From Methylocaldum sp. 14B (GTDB lineage Bacteria > Pseudomonadota > Gammaproteobacteria > Methylococcales > Methylococcaceae): a stretch of 64,000 nt of DNA. The DNA is taken from contig NZ_MSCV01000001.1 of assembly GCF_002005105.1 (NCBI RefSeq), forward strand, positions 230,261 through 294,260, given 5' to 3'. A model generated the notes under the pieces. The model made no database searches. It was not told where the DNA came from and saw only the letters and a list, made by a program, of their open reading frames with translations. This document shows, piece by piece, positions 57,765 to 64,000 of this stretch. The translations under genes and the position numbers were made by a program. How positions within the stretch are numbered: position 1 is the stretch's first letter; each line of letters opens with the position of its first letter.

Positions 57765-58358
57765 ATGACTACTGAAGGCGTGGATATCGACAAACGCCGT
57801 TTTTTAACCCAGGCGGCGGTGGTTATCGGCGCCATAGGCACCGGCGCCGCAACGGCGCCGTTCATCTCGTCCATGAAGCCCAGCGCCAAGGCGGAAGCCT
57901 TGGGGGCTCCGGTGGAAGTCGACATCAGCAAGATCGAGCCGGGACAATTGATTCGCGTCTTGTGGCGGGGCAAGCCGGTTTGGATATTAAACAGAACCCC
58001 CAACAGCTTGGCGATCCTGCCGACGCTCGACGATCAGTTGCGTGATCCCCGGTCGAAAGAGTCGGAACAGCCGAAAGCGATGACTAACGAGTTTCGGTCC
58101 ATCAAGCCCGAGATTTTTGTCGCTGTCGGCATCTGCACCCACCTCGGATGTTCTCCCGTCTATCGTCCCGAAGTTGCACCCGCCGACTTGGGGCCGGACT
58201 GGAAGGGCGGATTTTTCTGCCCCTGCCACGGCTCTCGCTTTGATTTGGCGGGGCGCGTGTACAAGGCGGTTCCGGCACCGACCAATCTGGTAATTCCGCC
58301 TTATCACTTTGTAGGCGATACGCGCATCGTAATCGGTATGAGCGGCGGCGAGGAGTAG
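57765..58358 (+). CDS. petA: Ubiquinol-cytochrome c reductase, Rieske iron-sulfur subunit
   Basis: This encodes 197 residues from ATG 57765 with GGGAG upstream. The N-terminus has a Tat-like DKRRFLTQAAVVIGAIGTG that also serves as membrane anchor. The [2Fe-2S] ligands are in CTHLGCSP (near 123) and CPCHGSRFD (near 150), both complete, followed by AGRVYKAVPAPTNLVIPPY. It is the first gene of petABC. The 179 bases upstream are AT-richer than the surroundings and probably hold the promoter. Confidence 0.95.
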   Translation: MTTEGVDIDKRRFLTQAAVVIGAIGTGAATAPFISSMKPSAKAEALGAPVEVDISKIEPGQLIRVLWRGKPVWILNRTPNSLAILPTLDDQLRDPRSKESEQPKAMTNEFRSIKPEIFVAVGICTHLGCSPVYRPEVAPADLGPDWKGGFFCPCHGSRFDLAGRVYKAVPAPTNLVIPPYHFVGDTRIVIGMSGGEE

Positions 58359-58363
58359 GCGAG

Positions 58364-59785
58364 ATGGCTTCGGAAAAAGCAAAAGCTCTTTTGAATTGGT
58401 TGGACGAGCGGTTTCCGGTCACGAAGCTCTGGACAAGCCAGCTCACTGAATACTACGTTCCGAAGAATTTCAATTTCCTGTATTTCTTCGGTTCCCTGGC
58501 GATACTCGTACTCGTCAATCAGATCCTGACCGGGATTTTTCTGACGATGCACTACAAGCCCTCGGCCGAACTCGCGTTCGATTCGGTCGAATACATCATG
58601 CGCGATGTCGATTACGGCTGGCTGCTCCGGTACATGCACTCGACGGGCGCGTCGATGTTTTTCATCGTCATCTACGTTCACATGTTCCGGGCGATCTTCT
58701 ACGGCTCTTTCAAGAAGCCTCGGGAACTGATCTGGCTGTTCGGCATGACGCTTTTCCTGCTCCTCATGGCGGAAGCCTTCATGGGCTATCTGCTGCCTTG
58801 GGGGCAAATGTCCTACTGGGGAGCGCAGGTCATCATCTCGCTGTTCGGTGCGATTCCGGTCATCGGCGAAGACCTCGCGATATGGGTCCGGGGCGATTAC
58901 GTGGTCGCCGATGCGACCTTGAACCGGTTTTTCGCGCTCCACGTCGTCGGGATTCCCCTGGCCATCCTGATTCTGGTGGTGTTTCACCTGGTCGCCCTGC
59001 GGACCACGGGTTCCAGCAATCCGGACGGCATCGAGATCAAGAAACAGAAGGCCGAAAACGGCGTTCCGATCGACGGCATACCGTTCCATCCGTATTACAC
59101 CGTCAAGGATCTGTACGCCGCGGTCATTTTCCTGATCGTCTGTTCGATCGTCATCTTCTACATGCCGGAAGTGGGCGGGTATTTCCTGGAGCATCCGAAC
59201 TTCGAACCGGCAAATCCGGCGGCGACGCCCGAGCATATTCAGCCGGTATGGTACTTCACGCCGTTTTACTCGGTGTTACGCGCGATTCCGAATAAGCTGG
59301 GCGGCGTCATGGCGATGGGGGCATCGATCGTTCTGCTGTTCTTGCTGCCGTGGCTGGATCGCTCGCCGGTGAAATCGATCCGCTACCGAGGGGGGATTTT
59401 TAAAATCGCGCTGGCGTTGTTCGTGGTGAGTTTTTTCGGACTCGGCATACTCGGAACCAAGCCCGTCACGCCGACTGCAACGGCTTTTGCTCGGCTGTTC
59501 ACGATCATTTATTTCGCTTTCCTGCTTTTGATGCCGTTTTATCCGAGTTTTGAAAAAACCAAACCGGTACCCGAACGCTTGGCCGAACCCGTCATTCCGC
59601 TAAGCAAGCGCGAGGGCAAGCATTGGCGGATGGTCGAACGCGGCGTGGAGGCAGTCCGGACCAGTGCGTTCTATCGGAATGTGAAAGCGCGGTTAGAGGC
59701 TGTTGGAGCCCATCCCTATTATCAAAACGTAAAAGAACGGCTATCGGCGGTAACCGGATGGCTGAAAACTTACGGAAGCAAATAA
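58364..59785 (+). CDS. petB: Cytochrome b of the bc1 complex, with C-terminal extension
   Basis: This 473-residue membrane subunit carries hemes bL and bH. FNFLYFFGSLAILVLVNQIL, GWLLRYMHSTGASMFFIVIY and LLPWGQMSYWGAQVI are canonical, and the Qo-site motif reads IQPVWYFTPFY, the PVWY variant common in gammaproteobacteria. Usual length is about 400-430. Here about 55 residues follow the last helix, with two similar units, SAFYRNVKARLEAVGAHP and PYYQNVKERLSAVTGW. Five bases after petA. Confidence 0.95.
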   Translation: MASEKAKALLNWLDERFPVTKLWTSQLTEYYVPKNFNFLYFFGSLAILVLVNQILTGIFLTMHYKPSAELAFDSVEYIMRDVDYGWLLRYMHSTGASMFFIVIYVHMFRAIFYGSFKKPRELIWLFGMTLFLLLMAEAFMGYLLPWGQMSYWGAQVIISLFGAIPVIGEDLAIWVRGDYVVADATLNRFFALHVVGIPLAILILVVFHLVALRTTGSSNPDGIEIKKQKAENGVPIDGIPFHPYYTVKDLYAAVIFLIVCSIVIFYMPEVGGYFLEHPNFEPANPAATPEHIQPVWYFTPFYSVLRAIPNKLGGVMAMGASIVLLFLLPWLDRSPVKSIRYRGGIFKIALALFVVSFFGLGILGTKPVTPTATAFARLFTIIYFAFLLLMPFYPSFEKTKPVPERLAEPVIPLSKREGKHWRMVERGVEAVRTSAFYRNVKARLEAVGAHPYYQNVKERLSAVTGWLKTYGSK

Positions 59786-59787
59786 GA

Positions 59788-60510
59788 ATGAAAACGGCAT
59801 TCGGCATAGCACTGTTGTTATTTTCTTTTGCTGCGTCTGCGGTAGATCCGGTAAAGCCACTCTTGGACGCCGATGTGGATATTTTCGATACCGATTCGGT
59901 TCGGAGAGGAGCCGGCTTCTTCGCCAACTACTGCATGGGTTGCCATTCCGCGAAGCAGATTCGCTACTCGCGGATCGCCAAGGACCTGGAGCTCAGCGAG
60001 GACACCATGCGACGCGAGTTCATGTTCGGCAACGTCAAAATTCACGACTATCTCGAGACCGCAATGAGTAAGGAGGATGGGGAAAACGCCTTCGGCGTGG
60101 CGCCGCCCGATCTTTCTCTCGTCGTGCGGGCCAAGGGCGGGGATTGGGTCTATAGCTATCTCAAAGGCTTTTATACCGATCCCAAGCGGCCGTTCGGGGT
60201 AAACAATCTGGTTTCTCCAGACGTAGCGATGCCCAATGTCTTATGGGAGCTGCAAGGCACCCAAGAGCCTGTGATCAAGAAGATCAATGGCGCAGATGCG
60301 GTCATCGACGTTCGGCTGGTCAAGAAAGGCGAGATGCCGCCTAAGGAATTCGACCAAGCCCTGACGGACATCGTCAACTTTCTTGCATATGTGTCGGAGC
60401 CTTCCAAGCTCCAACGTCTTCCGCTCGGAAAATACGTCATCTTATTCCTAGTGGTGCTGGCGGTAATCATGTACCGATTGAAGAAAGAATATTGGAAGAA
60501 TATTCATTGA
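59788..60510 (+). CDS. petC: Cytochrome c1
   Basis: This encodes 240 residues from ATG 59788, two bases after the petB stop. The signal peptide ends FAASAVDP. The heme site is CMGCHSAKQIRYSR near residue 50, and the methionine ligand is probably in the later PDVAMPNVLW segment. One C-terminal anchor helix (KYVILFLVVLAVIMYRL) precedes a basic tail. It passes electrons from the Rieske protein to a soluble cytochrome c. Confidence 0.94.
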   Translation: MKTAFGIALLLFSFAASAVDPVKPLLDADVDIFDTDSVRRGAGFFANYCMGCHSAKQIRYSRIAKDLELSEDTMRREFMFGNVKIHDYLETAMSKEDGENAFGVAPPDLSLVVRAKGGDWVYSYLKGFYTDPKRPFGVNNLVSPDVAMPNVLWELQGTQEPVIKKINGADAVIDVRLVKKGEMPPKEFDQALTDIVNFLAYVSEPSKLQRLPLGKYVILFLVVLAVIMYRLKKEYWKNIH

Positions 60511-60659
60511 GGTTTAATGGTAAAATGAGCGGCCGGCCGGTTGGAAACCGATGATGTTCGTAGGCGCTCGCAGCGAACGACTTTTCCCGGCGGAGGCCGG
60601 TGCGCCAACCGTTAATTTTTTCCAACCGGAACCTTTTAGTCTTTCTTGAGGTGTTCAGC

Positions 60660-61307
60660 GTGGCAACCACTGCCAGTCGCAAATCGGTAATGACGCTTTT
60701 TTGTTCCCCGACCTGCGCCTATAGCCACAGAACACGGATTGTTTTATTCGAAAAAGGAATTGCGGCGGATATCGAATATGTCGATGCCAATCAGCCGCCG
60801 GAAGAATTGCTTGCGCTGAATCCCCACGGGAACACCCCGACGATGGTGGACCGCGATCTGGTGCTGTACGAGTCCCGGATCATCATGGAATACTTGGACG
60901 AACGTTTTCCTCATCCGCCGTTGCACCCCATGGACCCCGTATCGAGAGCGCGGGCTCGCATGTTGGTCCATCGTATCGACCAGGATTGGTACCGATTGCT
61001 GGACGAAATCGAAAGTTCGGAGGATAAAAAGGACACCAAAGCGAAGAAACTGCTGCGGGACAGTCTTATTGCCGCGGCTCCGGCATTCGCTTCCAAGCCT
61101 TATTTTCTCAGTGACGAATTTTCTTTGGTAGACTGTACGCTCGCTCCGCTGCTTTGGCGCTTGCCCACGTTGGGCATAGATCTGCCGAAACAGGCGGAGG
61201 CGATTACGGCCTATGCTCGACACTTGTTTGAGCGCGATGCGTTTCAAGCCAGTTTAAGTGAACAAGAGCGGGATTTAACCTCTTTTGCCGAGCCGCTGAG
61301 TGCCTGA
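60660..61307 (+). CDS. sspA: Stringent starvation protein A
   Basis: This encodes 215 residues from GTG 60660, with TGAGG upstream; an ATG at 60600 has no site. It has a glutathione S-transferase fold: MTLFCSPTCAYSHRTRIVLF, NPHGNTPTMVDRDLVLYES and IIMEYLDERFPHPPL. In E. coli it binds RNA polymerase and acts in acid and starvation survival rather than as an enzyme. It is coupled to sspB by a TGATG overlap and follows petABC, as in many relatives. Confidence 0.93.
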   Translation: MATTASRKSVMTLFCSPTCAYSHRTRIVLFEKGIAADIEYVDANQPPEELLALNPHGNTPTMVDRDLVLYESRIIMEYLDERFPHPPLHPMDPVSRARARMLVHRIDQDWYRLLDEIESSEDKKDTKAKKLLRDSLIAAAPAFASKPYFLSDEFSLVDCTLAPLLWRLPTLGIDLPKQAEAITAYARHLFERDAFQASLSEQERDLTSFAEPLSA

Positions 61308-61699
61308 TGACTTCGCTCAAGCCGTATTTGATACGAGCGATATACGACTGGATAGTCGATAACCAATTCACGCCCTATCTGCTCGTCGATGCCGAGGCGC
61401 AGGGTGTCGTCGTGCCCAGGCAGTACGTTCAAGACGGAAAGATCGTGCTGAATTTGCGGCCGCAAGCCGTGCACGGCTTGTCTCTGGGTAATCAAGAGGT
61501 CGAGTTCGGTGCCCGATTCGGCGGAACGCCGATGCAAATAACCGTCCCGATGCGCGCAGTTCTGGCTATATATGCGCAAGAAAACGGAAAAGGAATGATT
61601 TTCGACGATGAGGGAGATGACGACACGCCTCCACCCGCCGATTCCGCGCCTCAGACACCTAGCACGAAGAAAAAGCCGGTGCTCAAGGTCGTCAAGTAA
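61307..61699 (+). CDS. sspB: ClpXP protease specificity-enhancing factor SspB
   Basis: This 130-residue protein has a substrate-binding domain of about 105 residues (KPYLIRAIYDWIVDNQFTPY, PQAVHGLSLGNQEVEFGARF) that recognises ssrA-tagged proteins, then an acidic, proline-rich linker (DDEGDDDTPPP) and a basic hydrophobic tail (KKKPVLKVVK) that docks on ClpX. All parts are intact. Confidence 0.94.
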   Translation: MTSLKPYLIRAIYDWIVDNQFTPYLLVDAEAQGVVVPRQYVQDGKIVLNLRPQAVHGLSLGNQEVEFGARFGGTPMQITVPMRAVLAIYAQENGKGMIFDDEGDDDTPPPADSAPQTPSTKKKPVLKVVK

Positions 61700-61706
61700 C
61701 TCACTT

Positions 61707-61730
61707 GTAGGTCGGCAATCCTTTGCCGAC
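61707..61730 (+). repeat. GTAGGTCGG palindromic repeat, single unit
   Basis: A standard unit lying eight bases after sspB and just before the convergent DUF1820 stop. Confidence 0.8.
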
Positions 61731-61741
61731 AAACGTGTGCG

Positions 61742-62071
61742 CTACGACTTGTCCGGCACGTAAAACTTCGTGACTTTGCCCGATTGACCCGCCTCCCGAT
61801 CGAGGGGAATGATCTTGGCGGTCCCGCGGCGTTCCACCTGATCGATGCGAATGATTTCATGCATCGGAATGAATGAGCGCCGGACATTGGCAAATTCCGT
61901 CTTTAGCTTCTCTTCATAAGGATCTACGACCACGGATGTGGTCTCGCCGAAAATAAAATCCTCAATCACCACGAATCCGAACATCTCGCCCTGGAAAACC
62001 CGCTTGGCATACATTTCGTAAACCTGGTTCTGATTGATAAAGACGACCTTGTAAATCAGATTATCCGACAT
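61742..62071 (-). CDS. DUF1820 family protein
   Basis: This 109-residue cytoplasmic protein starts IYKVVFINQNQVYEMYAKRV, followed by GEMFGFVVIEDFIFGE and FIPMHEIIRIDQVERRG. It matches DUF1820, a gammaproteobacterial family of unknown function, mostly beta strand. It is convergent with sspB and divergent from the DUF488 gene. Confidence 0.82.
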   Translation of the reverse strand: MSDNLIYKVVFINQNQVYEMYAKRVFQGEMFGFVVIEDFIFGETTSVVVDPYEEKLKTEFANVRRSFIPMHEIIRIDQVERRGTAKIIPLDREAGQSGKVTKFYVPDKS

Positions 62072-62239
62072 GATAGTTAGCTAGGTATTGGGGAGGTGGT
62101 TCGGGGCGGACGGGACGTGGGGCTTATTATAAGGCAATTAGCGCACTCGACGTACGTTGCTGTCAGCCTCAAGCATTTCGCGCGGCCGGCTGACTGTATG
62201 TTAGTTGCCATCGATTTCGTGGTTTCGCGAGGAGTCTTC

Positions 62240-62602
62240 ATGGTAAGTGTGAAACGGGTCTACGAGATGCCGGCTGCTGGCGATGGAGAACGCTTCCTGG
62301 TCGAGCGGCTCTGGCCGAGAGGAATCAAAAAAGAGGCGTTGGCGATGACGGCCTGGATCAAAGAGGCGGCACCGAGCGGCGATCTGCGGCGCTGGTTCGG
62401 CCATGACCCTTCAAAATGGGACGAATTCAGGCGGCGTTATTTTACCGAACTGGACCGAAACCCCGAGGTGCTCCGGCCGCTCCTGGAGGCTGCCGCTCGC
62501 GGAAGGATCACCTTGCTCTACAGCGCTCGCGACACCGAGCACAACAGTGCGGTGGCTTTGGCGGAGTATCTTTTGAAGCGCTTATCCTCGCCTTTGGCTT
62601 AA
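62240..62602 (+). CDS. DUF488 family protein
   Basis: This encodes 120 residues from ATG 62240. VKRVYEMPAAGDGERFLVER, the hallmark LWPRGIKKE, FGHDPSKWDEFRRRYFTEL and TLLYSARDTEHNSAVALAEYL are typical of the DUF488 (YeaO-like) family. The function is not established. The longer open frame from 62096 contains no conserved sequence. Confidence 0.85.
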   Translation: MVSVKRVYEMPAAGDGERFLVERLWPRGIKKEALAMTAWIKEAAPSGDLRRWFGHDPSKWDEFRRRYFTELDRNPEVLRPLLEAAARGRITLLYSARDTEHNSAVALAEYLLKRLSSPLA

Positions 62603-62629
62603 GGTATCGTACATTGGAGCGACTGATTT

Positions 62630-63802
62630 ATGGACCCTATCCATTTCGATTCCCGCGTTTTGTTCAGCTATGCCTTCCGCGCCTTTTTCCTGCTGGTGGG
62701 TGTTTACGCCGTTCTGGCTATCTCGGCTTGGGGGCTTCACCTTAGCGGAGTCCTGGCCTGGCCGGATGCATTGCCCGCCGCGGTTCGGCACGGGCATGAA
62801 ATGATCTTCGGGTTCGCCGGAGCAGCGATTGCGGGGTTTTTATTGACGGCCGTCGCTACCTGGACCGGCCGGCCTCCGGTTGCGGGAACGCCACTGATGA
62901 TACTGTGTGTGCTTTGGGGCGCGGCCCGGATAGGCGCTTTCCTTCCAAGTCTTTTCGGCAGCAGTTTATGGGCTTCGGCCAGTGTCCTGTTTTGGGGAGG
63001 AATGCTGGCGCTCGTTTCCCGCGAGGTCATCGCGGTCCGGAATACCCGAAACTATAAAGTGCTGGGTTTGCTATTTGCATTTCTCGCAACCGAGGCATAT
63101 TTCTTCTTCGTGGCATCCGGCGATGTGGCGGGACAGGAGGCCGCATTGCGCATCGGGTTATGTCTCGTGATCGGCATGATCCTGCTGATCGGCGGCCGGA
63201 TCATTCCCAGCTTCACTCAGAACTGGCTGCGTCTGAATCGTCCTCAGCTCGGGACAAGTTTGCCTCCCTTCGACCGATTCGAGGGCACCACCGTCGCGGT
63301 AAGCCTGTTGTTTGCCCTAGGCTTCGTTTTTTGGCCCCACTCGGCGGAAATCGGCTCACTGGGCGTCATTGCGTCCGTATTCCAGTTCATCCGCCTCGCT
63401 CGATGGCGCGGTTGGCTGGCCTATCCGGAACCGCTGCTCTGGATTCTGCACGTCGGCTATGCCTGGATACCCATCGGGCTGGCCTTGCTCGGAACGAGTC
63501 TGCTGTTCGATCATCCGGGACTTTGGGATAGCGGTCTGCATGCGCTCGGCTACGGGGCTATCGGCACGATGATTCTGGGTGTCGCGGCTCGAGTCGCGCT
63601 CGGCCACACCGGACGGCCATTGCGAGCCTTTCCTTCGATGACCGCCGCTTTCGCAATGATGACCCTCGGAACCGTTTTCCGGCTTTTCGCGCAACCGGAT
63701 GGTCTACCCATGTTAGCCGCGATAGGGTTCTGGGTCGCGGCCTATCTGCTGTTTCTGGTGCGCTACCTCCCCATCTTGCTCGCACCGCGCCTCACGTCTT
63801 AA
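62630..63802 (+). CDS. nnrS: NnrS family protein
   Basis: This 390-residue polytopic membrane protein has about twelve helices. LFSYAFRAFFLLVGVYAVLA at the start, RHGHEMIFGFAGAAIAGFLL near 49 (with conserved histidines), GGRIIPSFTQNWLR near 188 and HALGYGAIGTMILGVAARVA near 305 are NnrS features. NnrS is a heme and copper protein reported to protect metabolism from nitric oxide. It stands 27 bases after the DUF488 gene. Its stop overlaps the terminal repeat of the next element. Confidence 0.9.
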   Translation: MDPIHFDSRVLFSYAFRAFFLLVGVYAVLAISAWGLHLSGVLAWPDALPAAVRHGHEMIFGFAGAAIAGFLLTAVATWTGRPPVAGTPLMILCVLWGAARIGAFLPSLFGSSLWASASVLFWGGMLALVSREVIAVRNTRNYKVLGLLFAFLATEAYFFFVASGDVAGQEAALRIGLCLVIGMILLIGGRIIPSFTQNWLRLNRPQLGTSLPPFDRFEGTTVAVSLLFALGFVFWPHSAEIGSLGVIASVFQFIRLARWRGWLAYPEPLLWILHVGYAWIPIGLALLGTSLLFDHPGLWDSGLHALGYGAIGTMILGVAARVALGHTGRPLRAFPSMTAAFAMMTLGTVFRLFAQPDGLPMLAAIGFWVAAYLLFLVRYLPILLAPRLTS

Positions 63803-63964
63803 GGAAGCTCTGAACAAGTGGATTCCGTTCATGCCCCTTCGACAGGCTCAGGAGAGCGTTCGACAAGCCTGTCCTGAGCCGAGTCGAAGGGCTCACCACG
63901 AACGGAATCAATACATTACCGTTCGTCCTGAGCCTGTCGAAGGACTTGATCAGAGCTTCCTTAA
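63799..63964. mobile_element. MITE-like element with perfect 15-bp terminal inverted repeats
   Basis: TTAAGGAAGCTCTGA at 63799-63813 and TCAGAGCTTCCTTAA at 63950-63964 are perfect complements bounding 166 bases. Inside are three copies of a CCTTCGACAGGCTCAGGA-type palindrome (near 63838, 63870 and 63924) and the facing pair GATTCCGTTC/GAACGGAATC. No coding capacity. The left end overlaps the nnrS stop codon. The internal sequence is a type of REP found in many proteobacteria. Confidence 0.65.
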
Positions 63965-64000
63965 CGGTCTCGACTGGGATGTTGGTATTTCCCTGGTGAA

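Overview
The window looks like chromosomal DNA of a gammaproteobacterium, most likely a methane- or methanol-oxidising member of the Methylococcales. This is inferred from gene content and order, not from a marker gene. The housekeeping blocks are in gammaproteobacterial order (kdsD-kdsC-lptCAB-rpoN-hpf-rapZ; mla-murA-hisGDC-petABC-sspAB). A four-gene ABC cassette belongs to families that accompany PQQ-dependent alcohol oxidation. GC is moderately high, and short palindromic repeats are scattered between genes. No rRNA, tRNA or CRISPR array was seen, and no pmo or mxa gene lies in the window.

Region 1-7.8 kb is an accessory island. It holds an IS256-family insertion sequence and the debris of an Rhs/polymorphic-toxin locus. 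There are four toxin-tip or immunity modules: an Rhs core with an HNH-like toxin and its immunity gene; an orphan tip with an H...GC motif and a membrane-anchored putative immunity protein; the last 76 codons of a TNT-like toxin with its immunity gene; and two copies of one further toxin tail with its immunity gene. Three module junctions coincide with the right end of a ~96-bp palindromic repeat ending GCCCTACGCGGGCT. A 112-bp segment that joins a toxin tail to an immunity start is duplicated 3.8 kb apart. Two further repeat families, one with MITE-like ends, fill the remaining space.

Region 7.8-24 kb is mostly core: ctaA (heme A synthesis), a secreted protein, a pgsA-like phospholipid synthase, a DUF2066 protein, purM, a family 2 glycosyltransferase, a cupin, a DUF3530 hydrolase, a GH57 glycosidase, ftsH, a tolC-like gene and dnaE. 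Region 24.3-31.6 kb is one tightly packed minus-strand unit. It reads substrate-binding protein, beta-propeller, ABC ATPase, ABC permease, rfbB, rfbA, rfbC, rfbD, so PQQ-associated transport genes run directly into dTDP-rhamnose synthesis with overlapping codons.

Region 31.7-38 kb carries rapZ, hpf, rpoN, lptB, lptA, lptC, kdsC and kdsD (Kdo synthesis, LPS export, nitrogen sigma factor); ptsN is absent from its usual place. Region 38-45.7 kb is a TonB block: exbD, exbB and tonB, then a TonB-dependent receptor, a BNR-repeat protein with a Cys-x-Cys-Cys motif, and a PepSY membrane protein, suggesting metal or metallophore uptake. The PepSY gene is translationally coupled to an NAD-dependent dehydrogenase gene that follows speA. 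speE lies divergently, followed by a DUF4404 gene and mtgA.

Region 50.7-63.8 kb is a long plus-strand run: mlaF, mlaE, mlaD and mlaB (no mlaC), murA, hisG (short form), hisD, hisC, the cytochrome bc1 genes petA, petB and petC, sspA and sspB. A minus-strand DUF1820 gene, a DUF488 gene and an nnrS gene follow. The window ends in a repeat with perfect 15-bp terminal inverted repeats.
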